Positions 1-7,113 of a stretch of 47,238 bases of DNA are shown here, piece by piece. This DNA comes from Candidatus Gottesmanbacteria bacterium (GTDB taxonomy: Bacteria > Patescibacteriota > Microgenomatia > UBA10105): positions 1-47,238 of the forward strand of contig JAHFKJ010000010.1 in NCBI GenBank assembly GCA_023245415.1. Direction: 5' to 3'. Positions within the stretch are counted from its first letter, which is position 1. Each line of letters opens with the position of its first letter. The notes under the pieces were generated by a model. It made no database searches. It had not been told where the DNA came from and saw only the letters and a program-made list of their open reading frames with translations. The translations under genes and the position numbers were made by a program.

Positions 1-325
1 GATTGACTTGAGTGGCAAGAAGGGCACCGATATTTTTTTCATATACCCCATTGATGCATAGTTTGGTACAATAGGGCAAGCAGAAGTATTAATTCTGGGT
101 GCCAGTTTTGATACGCTGCCACTGAAAGAGAAAAAGTTAACAAAAAGTTAACAGGTAGCGTATCTAGTCCACCGAGCAGGTGGAAATCCTCATTACTGTC
201 CGATTGCGCCGTCAAAAAACGCAATTCCACTTAAGCTAAGTCCACTTAAATTTATTTCACAGAAGATTTTATCGAACAAGAAAAAAACACCTTCGTACGT
301 GTAAATTTCTATTTAGGTTCGTGCT
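1..325. other. Region without a convincing gene
   Basis: No recognisable gene. The only listed ORF (39-230, minus) would start with GTG, has no visible ribosome binding site and resembles no family I know. A run of seven A's at about 283-289 (T's on the minus strand) follows a weak ACAC/GTGT inverted repeat, so a terminator for the 84-aa gene just upstream is possible but not strong. Confidence 0.4.
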
Positions 326-580
326 TTAACCCTTGTGGAAGATGAGTTTTATTCCTATTGCCAAAGCGCAAACGAACAGGTTGGCAACAAATAATCCCCA
401 TTTCTTTTGTCTGAAACTATGATACGCACCATAAATACCCATTAAGATACCAATGCTGTATAGAGCAAAAGGGAGAATAAATATTGATGCCACAGATGCA
501 ACTGCACCCCAAATTGCTGTTTTTTTAGGATCTTTCATTTCACCAAAGAAATTATCCCATTTTGATGGTTTATCTGCCAT
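326..580 (-). CDS. Small two-helix membrane protein, function unknown
   Basis: 84 aa. The first ~18 residues are hydrophilic (MADKPSKWDNFFGEMKDPKK). Two hydrophobic segments follow, at about residues 20-48 and 62-80, with a short basic loop (FRQKKW) between them, so it is probably an inner-membrane hairpin with a cytoplasmic N-terminus. The ATG lies one base after the stop of the 214-aa gene, and a purine-rich GAGGGGGTG inside that gene's last codons could serve as Shine-Dalgarno, so the two are probably co-transcribed and translationally coupled. I do not recognise the family. Confidence 0.7.
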   Translation of the reverse strand: MADKPSKWDNFFGEMKDPKKTAIWGAVASVASIFILPFALYSIGILMGIYGAYHSFRQKKWGLFVANLFVCALAIGIKLIFHKG

Positions 581-581
581 A

Positions 582-1226
582 TTATTTTTGATTCACCCCC
601 TCAATACATGCACTCCTTTGCGCTCCGGCTTTTTCGCAAAGTGATGCGTTTTTACTATTTTGGCCAAGAAATGCATAACAACTTTGGGTAGAGACATTTA
701 AGGGAACCTTACTTGGATTGTGAACCTTGAGTGAAATATTGTCACAAAGTGATGCGTTAAGAGCTTCCATAGCGACGTTCTGTATGCAAAAGTCTTTATT
801 TATCAATACTTGACCACCATTTATATCAATTGCGTATTGACTAGTAATATTGCTACATAAATCTACATTTTTTGTTTTAGTAGCAATGTTGAGATAACAA
901 GTGTCTTTTGATCCATCACCACTGACTTTCTGAATTTTTGCACAAAGTTCTGGTTTTTGTAATGCTTCGGCTACATTGCTATAACAATTGTCTTTAGAAT
1001 CAGCTTTTGGATCACTAGATTGCACACTGATCTTCTCGCACAAAATGGGATCTTTTTTCTTTTGAGCCGCACTATTGAAACATGCATCTCGGTTCGACGT
1101 AAGACTTTCGCAGTTATCTGTAATTCGGTCAGAAATTACCTCAAGAAGAGTATCTTTAGAAACAAATAAAAAAAGTGCCATTGCGACTACAAAAGCAATT
1201 AGCAAATAAATTTTTGTTTTACTCAT
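582..1226 (-). CDS. Membrane-anchored cysteine-repeat protein
   Basis: 214 aa. Residues ~5-22 form one hydrophobic segment after a basic start (MSKTK), so it is a signal anchor. The rest is polar and carries a repeating pattern of about 30-45 residues: a 'xLCxxI' element followed by 'C(Y/F/I)xN(V/I/S)A', e.g. PILCEKI, NCYSNVA, ELCAKI, TCYLNIA, DLCSNI, FCIQNVA, SLCDNI, SCYAF, SLCEKA. Cysteines are paired and evenly spaced, which suggests disulfides outside the membrane. There is no lipobox, so it is not an obvious lipoprotein. It is followed at once by the 84-aa membrane protein. Function unknown; an extracytoplasmic binding or adhesion role is only a guess. Confidence 0.75.
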   Translation of the reverse strand: MSKTKIYLLIAFVVAMALFLFVSKDTLLEVISDRITDNCESLTSNRDACFNSAAQKKKDPILCEKISVQSSDPKADSKDNCYSNVAEALQKPELCAKIQKVSGDGSKDTCYLNIATKTKNVDLCSNITSQYAIDINGGQVLINKDFCIQNVAMEALNASLCDNISLKVHNPSKVPLNVSTQSCYAFLGQNSKNASLCEKAGAQRSACIEGVNQK

Positions 1227-1408
1227 TCTATTTAATAGTTACACTTACAACTCCTAAAATCAATAACTATTTTTGATACAATGCGGGGAAAAGAGGTTGT
1301 TTTTCGCGCATGTGAGAGCGGGGTAAGTAAAACTAAAAATAAATTCCTTGCTCAAGCGAAAGACGAGAAAATAGCGCGCAAAAAATAACTGAAGTGAGGT
1401 CGCGTTTA

Positions 1409-1428
1409 CCCTGAGCGAAGTCGAAGGG
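1409..1428. repeat. Dispersed palindrome-like element, single copy
   Basis: CCCTGAGCGAAGTCGAAGGG has complementary ends (CCCT/AGGG, and TTCGAC against the GAAGTCGAA core) and so can form a small hairpin. It is a variant of the unit in the tandem array 38 bp away and of the element inside alaS. From memory, such CCTGAGC..GAAGG words occur in many environmental bacterial genomes; that is recalled, not checked here. Confidence 0.65.
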
Positions 1429-1465
1429 ATGCGGCGAGTTGACTACTTTGAAATTCAGTTCTAAT

Positions 1466-1561
1466 CCTTCGGCAAGCTCAGGACAAGTTCCTTCGGCAAG
1501 CTCAGGACAAGTTCCTTCGGCAAGCTCAGGACAAGTTCCTTCGGCAAGCTCAGGACAAGCT
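1466..1561. repeat. Tandem array, 4 x 24-nt unit
   Basis: Four head-to-tail copies of the 24-nt unit CCTTCGGCAAGCTCAGG + ACAAGTT begin at 1466, 1490, 1514 and 1538. They are identical except for the last two bases of copy four (CT for TT). The 17-nt core is the reverse complement of the element found inside alaS at 45222-45238. The identity of the copies suggests recent amplification. In the minus-strand frame the array reads TCPELAEG four times. Confidence 0.95.
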
Positions 1562-1632
1562 TTTTTATAAATCTCGACCAATAGAAAAAAATTAACACGC
1601 GGTTTATCTCGTCCATCTAACAGATGTAAATG

Positions 1633-2910
1633 CTATTTGGCTTTCCACAACTTACGAACTTCACCCACCAAATATAATGAACCAGTTACCAAAAGTGGTA
1701 ATTGCTTCTCAAAACTTAAACGTTTCGCAGTTTCTACTGCAGAAATTGGATCTGCAATGATTGCAGTTGGTTTTCGCGTATATTGCGCTAACTGTTGCGG
1801 ATCTAATGCCAAATTTTTCCCAACGTCAATCATTTGAGTAAAACGGGTAAAGACATAATGATCAGAAATTTGATCAAGCTCTCTCAACATGGATTTAACC
1901 GATTTATCGCCTTTCACGGCTACGATCGAGACAAATTTCTGTTTGGAATAAAGATGTTTAACAGAACTTACTAACGCTTGCATTTTTGCTCTGTTATGGG
2001 CTCCATCAAGGATTGTGAGTGGATGCAAATTAACAATCTCAAATCTACCGGGAATAAAAGCAGTTTGAGCAGCTACCCTTATTGCCGTTTTTAATTCCTT
2101 TTCTTTTTTAGGGAAAAAATTATGTATAAAACGCGTTGTTGCTTCCACCGCCAAGGTGAAATTGATATGTTGAAAATCTCCAGGCAAGGCCAATAACTCT
2201 TGGCGTACTTTAAAGTTTTGACCATGTAGCAAAAGAGGCACTTTAAGATCTTTGCAACGCTTCGCAAGCATCTTCCGAAGCAACGGCTGAGTAATTCCAG
2301 AAACAACAAATGGTGCACCTTTTTTTATAATCCCAATTTTATCTTTGCAGATTTTAGCCACTGTTTTTCCTAAAATCGCAGTGTGATCTAGACTCACGTT
2401 AGTCAAAATAACTCCTGAAGCCGGAATAATATTGGTTCCATCCAAGGTTCCACCAAGTCCAACTTCAATAACAGCTGCTTGCACTTTCTCATGAGCAAAA
2501 TAGAGGAAACTCATTGCGACTAATAGTTCGAAATAAGTCGGTGACCCGAATTGTTGCGCTATATTTGTTGTATTAATATCCTTATCAACTTCATCGAGAA
2601 CTTGATCGAACGTTTTTTCTGAAATAGGGCAGTTGTTTATTTGCATCCGTTCAGTTAAAGATTCAAGATGCGGACTCAGATGTAATCCGGTTTTAATTCC
2701 TAATTGACTTAAAATTGCGGCGGTAAACGTGGCGGTCGAACCTTTACCGCTCGTTCCTCCCACATGAATAATGGGATATTTATTTTGCGGATCTCCCAGA
2801 AGTTTACATAAGATCCGGATTCTCTCAAGCTGCATTGTTTTATGTACTACAGTCGGAAGTGGAATAAACGTCTCCAAATATGCTCGAGCGCTCGCGAAAT
2901 TTCTAAACAT
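1633..2910 (-). CDS. folC: Folylpolyglutamate/dihydrofolate synthase family ligase
   Basis: Mur-ligase superfamily enzyme that joins an amino acid (glutamate in known FolC) to a folate carboxylate using ATP. The P-loop is HVGGTSGKGST (usual family form HVAGTNGKGST), followed by the family's SPHLESLTERMQIN segment, EVGLGGTLDGTN, TNVSLDHTAILGKT and the C-terminal domain motif ILDGAHN, all in the expected order. The ORF track opens at 2949, but an ATG at 2910 (MFRNFASARAYLE) fits the family's usual N-terminus, and a sigma70-like promoter lies between the two, so I place the start at 2910 (425 aa). Transcribed alone and divergent from the DUF2130 gene. Few other folate genes are expected in such reduced genomes, so the true substrate is uncertain. 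Confidence 0.88.
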   Translation of the reverse strand: MFRNFASARAYLETFIPLPTVVHKTMQLERIRILCKLLGDPQNKYPIIHVGGTSGKGSTATFTAAILSQLGIKTGLHLSPHLESLTERMQINNCPISEKTFDQVLDEVDKDINTTNIAQQFGSPTYFELLVAMSFLYFAHEKVQAAVIEVGLGGTLDGTNIIPASGVILTNVSLDHTAILGKTVAKICKDKIGIIKKGAPFVVSGITQPLLRKMLAKRCKDLKVPLLLHGQNFKVRQELLALPGDFQHINFTLAVEATTRFIHNFFPKKEKELKTAIRVAAQTAFIPGRFEIVNLHPLTILDGAHNRAKMQALVSSVKHLYSKQKFVSIVAVKGDKSVKSMLRELDQISDHYVFTRFTQMIDVGKNLALDPQQLAQYTRKPTAIIADPISAVETAKRLSFEKQLPLLVTGSLYLVGEVRKLWKAK

Positions 2911-2917
2911 TCGCGCT

Positions 2918-2946
2918 ATTGTAGTCGCTTTATATATGTGGTTCAA
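2918..2946 (-). promoter_or_regulatory. folC promoter, predicted leaderless
   Basis: On the minus strand TTGAAC (2946-2941), a 17-bp spacer and TACAAT (2923-2918) form a good sigma70-type promoter. Only 7 nt separate the -10 box from the ATG at 2910, so transcription should begin at or next to the start codon. This also excludes the upstream start at 2949, which would lie outside the transcript. Confidence 0.65.
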
Positions 2947-3002
2947 CAAGATTTATACATTCTTTACACTTGATCAGTTTTGTGGTTTCATATGCACAAC
3001 CT

Positions 3003-4169
3003 ATGAACGACAAAGTAACTGTTCTTTGCCCACACTGTCAACGCGAAATTCCTCTCGATGACGTGCTTACCCATCAAATTGAAGGAAAATACAAACATGA
3101 TTTTGACATCCAACTCCAACAGGAAAAAATAAAACTCTGGAAAGTAGCCCAAGAAAAGGCAGCTGAAAAAATTAACGCGGAAAAAGAGGTGGAAATGAAA
3201 CTTCTTAAAGAAGATCTTTCAGAAAAAACAAAGAAACTCGTAGAAGCCCAAAGTGTAGAATTGAACCTAAGAAAGCAGCGTGTGCAACTTGAAGAAGATA
3301 AAAAAGAATTTGAACTAAAATTACAACGCCAAATTGATTCCGAACGAAATAAAATTCAGGAAAATACTGCTCGAAAAATAACTGAAGAATTTCGACTCAG
3401 ACAAGCTGAAAGTGAAAAGAAATTACAAGATGTACTAAAAGCAAATGAAGAGCTGCGTCGAAAAATTGAACAAGGATCACAACAAACTCAAGGTGAAGTG
3501 CTGGAATTAGAAGTGGAACATACTTTAAAGTCTGAATTTCCCTATGATGTAATAGTTCCGGTAGATAAGGGAGTACGAGGAGCAGATGTCATACAAAAAG
3601 TTCACGATACTTCAGGAAGACTGGCAGGAACAATCATCTGGGAGTCGAAACGAACTAAAGCATGGAGTGAAGGTTGGATATTGAAACTGAAAGATGACCA
3701 ACGCAGTGCAAAAGCTGAAATCGCTGTACTTATATCCAATATACTTGCGAAAGATATAAAATACTTTGGATTTAAAGATGGTATTTATATCTGTGATTAT
3801 CAATCATATTTGGGATTAGCCAAACTTTTACGCTCAACACTTATACAGCTAGCATCAGCAAAACTGGCTAATGTGGGGAAAAAAGAAAAAATGGAAGTGC
3901 TGTGGAATTATCTGACGAGTGTCGAATTTCAAGGACGCATGGAATCTGTTCTTGATTCATTTAAAACAATGAAGCAAGATCTGGAACAGGAAAAGCGTGC
4001 ATACACCAAAATTTGGGCTAAGCGTGAAAAACAAATCGAGCGGGTTATTCAGAACACCGTTGGATTAAGAGGTGATCTTGAAGGAGTTATGGGCAATGCA
4101 TTGCCTCAGATAAAACAACTTGAGTTATCAAGTAACGAAGAACTTGAGCAGATAATAGAAAAAATTTAA
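3003..4169 (+). CDS. DUF2130 domain coiled-coil protein
   Basis: 388 aa from the ATG at 3003 (the track opens at an upstream TTG at 2970). It begins with a short zinc-ribbon-like motif CPHCQREIP, then a long charged coiled coil (about residues 25-165, rich in E/K/Q), then the DUF2130 globular domain (EVLELEVEHTLKSEFPYDVI..VPVDKGVRGADVIQKV..IIWESKRTK..WLKLKDDQRSAKA), and a second coiled segment with the family's ELSSNEELEQI end. The domain resembles restriction-endonuclease-like folds (the ADVI and WESK elements), but its function is not established. Divergent from folC and followed by a membrane protein 21 bp on. Confidence 0.85.
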   Translation: MNDKVTVLCPHCQREIPLDDVLTHQIEGKYKHDFDIQLQQEKIKLWKVAQEKAAEKINAEKEVEMKLLKEDLSEKTKKLVEAQSVELNLRKQRVQLEEDKKEFELKLQRQIDSERNKIQENTARKITEEFRLRQAESEKKLQDVLKANEELRRKIEQGSQQTQGEVLELEVEHTLKSEFPYDVIVPVDKGVRGADVIQKVHDTSGRLAGTIIWESKRTKAWSEGWILKLKDDQRSAKAEIAVLISNILAKDIKYFGFKDGIYICDYQSYLGLAKLLRSTLIQLASAKLANVGKKEKMEVLWNYLTSVEFQGRMESVLDSFKTMKQDLEQEKRAYTKIWAKREKQIERVIQNTVGLRGDLEGVMGNALPQIKQLELSSNEELEQIIEKI

Positions 4170-4190
4170 CAAAACAGTTATTATAAGTGT

Positions 4191-4592
4191 ATGTCGGAAA
4201 AAATAATTGGCTATGGATTGTTAATAAGTGGAATTATTATCATCGCATTGTCTGGTTATAGTGTGTATAGCGTTTTTACCAAACAGGGAGAACCGGTCAA
4301 ATTGTTTAATTTTAAAGGAATTGGTATAAATATCAGTCAAATAGCAGTGAACAGTTTACCTCAGGGAATAAGCCAATTTGCTCCTAAAAACGATAATCCG
4401 CAGACTACAGAAATTATTAGTGCCGATATGTTAAATGAAACTTCAAATTTTATCGCTCACTACATTCTCATGGGATTTATCGCAAGTATTGGATTTAAAA
4501 TTGCTACTTTGGGAACAATGATGGTTCGTCCTATTGTAGTTAAACTGCGTGCTCAACCCATCTCTGAATCACAATTACCAGCACAACAATAA
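4191..4592 (+). CDS. Two-helix membrane protein, function unknown
   Basis: 133 aa. Transmembrane segments lie at about residues 6-30 (GYGLLISGIIIIALSGYSVY) and 86-112 (FIAHYILMGFIASIGFKIATLG), separated by a ~50-residue polar loop that is probably extracytoplasmic. The tail is polar and Gln/Pro-rich. It follows the DUF2130 gene in the same direction and converges on rpsI. I cannot assign a family. Confidence 0.75.
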   Translation: MSEKIIGYGLLISGIIIIALSGYSVYSVFTKQGEPVKLFNFKGIGINISQIAVNSLPQGISQFAPKNDNPQTTEIISADMLNETSNFIAHYILMGFIASIGFKIATLGTMMVRPIVVKLRAQPISESQLPAQQ

Positions 4593-4609
4593 GAAGAATC
4601 TATTACCTC

Positions 4610-4720
4610 TTTGGACTTTGCCCCAGAATAATCCTTACTTGCTCCCAAGGTCTACGTCCTTGCTTCGCAAGCGCGGCTGTTGAGGGACTACAGTCAAAAA
4701 ATTAACGTTTTGGACTTTGC
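4610..4720. repeat. 12-nt direct repeat flanking spacer at the rpsI 3' end
   Basis: TTTGGACTTTGC occurs at 4610-4621 in the intergenic spacer and again at 4709-4720 inside the last codons of rpsI. The ~87 bp between them are less AT-rich than the surroundings and include a CTTGC-TTC-GCAAG hairpin (around 4663-4675). This could be the scar of an insertion that duplicated the gene end, or a convergent terminator region. Confidence 0.5.
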
Positions 4721-5187
4721 TTTTTCTTACGTGCTTTACCTGCGAACCCGGCTTTGCGCCGCTGCTTCATACGGGAATCGCGGGTCAGAAATCCGCGTTT
4801 TTTAAGAATAGAATGATATTTTTCGTGATCAACTGTATCTAAGGCTCGCGCCAGTCCATGAATAACTGCTTCCAGTTGACCGGTAAGTCCTCCGCCTACA
4901 ATTTTTATAGTTGTAACAAATCTGCCCAAATTGTTGGTAGTGCGAAATGGTTCAAGATAGCGTTTTTTGGCTGTTTCCCCGATGAAATAATCTTCGATTG
5001 GTCGCTGATTGACCATGATAACTCCCTTTTCATAGGATTTATCTTGGACTATGATTTTTTCTTCAGTTGTAGAAACATACAACCTCACCCGAGCAGAGGC
5101 TTCTTTTCTTCTGCCCACAGCATAATAATAGTGATTGCTAGCTGTTTCTTTCGAACTTTCTTTTTCTATTATTTTAGTAGTTACCAT
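4702..5187 (-). CDS. rpsI: 30S ribosomal protein S9
   Basis: 161 aa. The C-terminal ~130 residues are typical uS9 (YYYAVGRRKEASARVRLY, RPIEDYFIGE, GGGLTGQLEAVIHGLARAL, LTRDSRMKQRRKAG) and end in the basic SPKR tail that reaches the ribosomal P site. There are ~20 extra residues (MVTTKIIEKESSKETA..) at the N-terminus compared with the usual ~130 aa. Last gene of the ribosomal block, 17 bp after rplM, the conserved L13-S9 pair. It converges with the 133-aa gene. Confidence 0.97.
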   Translation of the reverse strand: MVTTKIIEKESSKETASNHYYYAVGRRKEASARVRLYVSTTEEKIIVQDKSYEKGVIMVNQRPIEDYFIGETAKKRYLEPFRTTNNLGRFVTTIKIVGGGLTGQLEAVIHGLARALDTVDHEKYHSILKKRGFLTRDSRMKQRRKAGFAGKARKKKQSPKR

Positions 5188-5204
5188 ATAAGTGACTTTT
5201 TTAT

Positions 5205-5621
5205 TTATTTAAACTTACTCGTATAGGGATGAGCTTCTTCTTTATATACATACAGTCGCTTTAGCAATGCATCCCGCAATTTATTCTTAGGCAGCATTCC
5301 GGTAACTGCGCGCTTGATCACATCTTCAGGAAATGAAGCTAGTTTTTTACCTAAAGATTCTTTACGCAATCCCCCAGGATAGCCTGAATATGTAGTATAT
5401 ATTTTCTGAACGAGCTTTTTGCCTGTAACTTTGATATAAGCTGCGTTAATCACTACAACATTATCACCGCAATCCAAATGAGGCACATAATAAGATTTCG
5501 ACTTACCCATAAGTAACTGAGCGATTTTCGTGGCACTACGACCGAGTATTTGGTTTTTAACGTCAATAAGCTGCCACTGGTGAGTAAGGTCTTCATCTTT
5601 AGTAGTACGAGTATATCTCAT
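5205..5621 (-). CDS. rplM: 50S ribosomal protein L13
   Basis: 138 aa, normal length for uL13. Typical elements are WQLIDVKNQILGRSATKIAQLL, DCGDNVVVINA, KVTGKKLVQKIYTTYSGYPGG and AVTGMLPKNKLRDALLKRLYVY. An early assembly protein of the large subunit. It starts one base after rplQ ends and is followed by rpsI, so it appears to be the tail of the alpha operon rather than a separate unit. Confidence 0.97.
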   Translation of the reverse strand: MRYTRTTKDEDLTHQWQLIDVKNQILGRSATKIAQLLMGKSKSYYVPHLDCGDNVVVINAAYIKVTGKKLVQKIYTTYSGYPGGLRKESLGKKLASFPEDVIKRAVTGMLPKNKLRDALLKRLYVYKEEAHPYTSKFK

Positions 5622-5622
5622 C

Positions 5623-6108
5623 TTATTTAGTTATTTTTTTAACTCTCACCTTTTCGTTTTTCTTCATATCTTTAACTCTCACCTTTTTGGCAGAAGATTG
5701 TTTTTCTTTTTTTACATTAGATTTCTTATCAATAACAACTTCCTCTGCTTCTACGATTTTTTCGACCAATTCAAATCTTACTTGCGGACCATTATTACCT
5801 TCACTTGGTGCTGACCGAATAATTCGCGTATATCCACCAGGTCGTAACTTAAACAACTCACCCAGCGCTTTTAACTTTCTTGCAACTTTAATATCCCCAC
5901 ATTCCTGTATTAAACGCTTATAACTAGCCAAATCTTTTTTCTTAGCCAGAGTAATCAGTTGTTCGAGTTGTGGTCGTACCGCATCTGCTTTAGCGCGTGA
6001 TGTGGTGATAGCATTGTATGTAACGACCGCTTTGATTATGTTGCGAAACAATTGTTTCCGCTCGTTGGTGTTACGGGATAATTTTTTCCCAAAAATCCGC
6101 TTTTTCAT
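5623..6108 (-). CDS. rplQ: 50S ribosomal protein L17 with basic C-terminal extension
   Basis: 161 aa. Residues 1-~115 are normal bL17 (MKKRIFGKKLSRNTNERKQLFRN, TTSRAKADAVRPQLEQLITLAK, GGYTRIIRS). A ~45-residue Lys-rich tail follows, containing two KVRVK words encoded by a direct repeat (AACTCTCACCTTTT on the plus strand near 5640 and 5673). The ATG overlaps rpoA's TGA (ATGA), indicating translational coupling. The tail may add rRNA contacts; this is inferred. Confidence 0.96.
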   Translation of the reverse strand: MKKRIFGKKLSRNTNERKQLFRNIIKAVVTYNAITTSRAKADAVRPQLEQLITLAKKKDLASYKRLIQECGDIKVARKLKALGELFKLRPGGYTRIIRSAPSEGNNGPQVRFELVEKIVEAEEVVIDKKSNVKKEKQSSAKKVRVKDMKKNEKVRVKKITK

Positions 6109-7022
6109 ACTGATAAAGCTACCCCTTTGTCGCGCAATTTCTCTTCGATAATCGTCAGTGATTTACCTCCTAAATTTTTGAGCTTCAGTAACTCCTGTCT
6201 TGGAGTACCCAAAAGTTGCCCTACCGTCTCAATTCCACCATTAGCTAAAGAATTGGCTATTCGAGTCGGAATATCCAACTCTTCAATCCTCATCTTGAGA
6301 ATTTCATCTGATACTGTTGGTGTAACTGCCACTCCCTCTGCAATTTCTGCTTTTGGCTCATATACTTGTAAGAAATACGACACCAATATTTTGGCAGATT
6401 CTTCCAAAGCAGATTCAGCGGTAACTGATCCGTCAGTCCAAATTTCTATAACCAATTTATCTAAATTGGTCATCCGTCCCACGCGAGTCGCCTCAACTTT
6501 ATAATTCACACGACGTATTGCATTGTAGATACTGTCAACCATTATGATGCCTATTTCTTCGCTTTTGCGTTGATCTGCAGTTTCGTAACCATAACCGGTT
6601 TTTGCAGTAAACTCGACATCTAACTTCGTTTTTTTGTCAGAGAGCGTCGCCAAATAAAGATCAGGATTAACGATTGTTACTCCAGATGGAACCTCAATGT
6701 CTCCGGCAAATACTTCTGTAGAACCGCGCTTATTCAACTTAAGTTTTACAGGTTTATCATCACTTATCTGTAATCTTACCTTCTTGATATTAAGTATAAA
6801 TTCAACAATATCCTCTTTTAATCCAGTAAGAGTTGAAAATTGATGTTTAACTCCATCAATTTTTACACTCGTGATCGCCGCCCCTTTTATAGAGGTTAAA
6901 AGGACTCGCCGCAGACTTGTGCCGAGCGTCTGACCATATCCTTCCTCAAGAGGTTCAATGATAAATTTGCCGTAACCGGCAGTTACCTTTTCGGTTTTGA
7001 CTTTAAAATGTGGTTCACGCAT
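6105..7022 (-). CDS. rpoA: RNA polymerase subunit alpha
   Basis: 305 aa. The N-terminal dimerisation domain (FIIEPLEEGYGQTLGTSLRRVLLTSI..GAAITSVKIDGV) is followed by a hinge and the C-terminal HhH domain (LDIPTRIANSLANGGIETVGQLL..LLKLKNLGGKSLTIIEEKL), which in other bacteria contacts UP-element DNA and activators. The full C-terminal domain is kept despite the small genome. Its Shine-Dalgarno AAAGGAGG is 47 nt from the ATG with a hairpin in between (see separate entry). Confidence 0.98.
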   Translation of the reverse strand: MREPHFKVKTEKVTAGYGKFIIEPLEEGYGQTLGTSLRRVLLTSIKGAAITSVKIDGVKHQFSTLTGLKEDIVEFILNIKKVRLQISDDKPVKLKLNKRGSTEVFAGDIEVPSGVTIVNPDLYLATLSDKKTKLDVEFTAKTGYGYETADQRKSEEIGIIMVDSIYNAIRRVNYKVEATRVGRMTNLDKLVIEIWTDGSVTAESALEESAKILVSYFLQVYEPKAEIAEGVAVTPTVSDEILKMRIEELDIPTRIANSLANGGIETVGQLLGTPRQELLKLKNLGGKSLTIIEEKLRDKGVALSV

Positions 7023-7077
7023 ACAATTTTTTTTTGGAAATAAAACAATAACATTATTGAAATTTCCAACCTCCTTT
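7023..7077 (-). promoter_or_regulatory. rpoA leader: Shine-Dalgarno separated from ATG by a hairpin
   Basis: AAAGGAGG (7077-7070) is followed directly by a stem TTGGAAAT/ATTTCCAA (7069-7062 with 7041-7034), with an inner CAATA/TATTG stem, and then seven A's plus TTGT before the ATG at 7022. If the hairpin folds, the Shine-Dalgarno-to-ATG gap shrinks from ~47 to ~11 nt, a usable spacing. An RNA structure that decides rpoA translation is therefore likely. Confidence 0.6.
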
Positions 7078-7113
7078 AACTTGTGAATTTATAATTAGTA
7101 ATCATGTCTAGTG

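Larger units (their letters stand above)
1227..1632. other. Intergenic region with dispersed-repeat elements
   Basis: About 400 bp between folC's stop and the 214-aa gene. It holds a 20-nt element CCCTGAGCGAAGTCGAAGGG and four tandem copies of a related 24-nt unit (listed separately). The ORF at 1333-1581 (TCPELAEG repeats) is only a read-through of these units, since 24 nt is a multiple of three, and is not called a gene. Confidence 0.7.

Noticed and set aside
39-230. 63-aa minus-strand ORF
   Set aside because: GTG start without a ribosome binding site, no recognisable family, and AT-rich intergenic composition. I see no support beyond the open frame.
1466-1561. CRISPR array
   Set aside because: The units are directly adjacent with no variable spacers of CRISPR length, and no cas genes are present.
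1333-1581. 82-aa ORF with CPELAEG repeats
   Set aside because: The frame exists only because a 24-nt repeat is a multiple of three. The flanks encode no recognisable protein.
2091-2318. 75-aa ORF inside folC
   Set aside because: Same-strand shadow in another frame of a well-supported gene.
4610-4700. tRNA gene in the rpsI spacer
   Set aside because: Short stems are present but no acceptor/T-arm pattern (no GTTCGANTC-like box) or cloverleaf could be drawn.
6105-6108. Recoding of UGA as glycine
   Set aside because: rpoA ends at TGA exactly where rplQ begins, and the conserved genes contain no in-frame TGA; the standard code fits.
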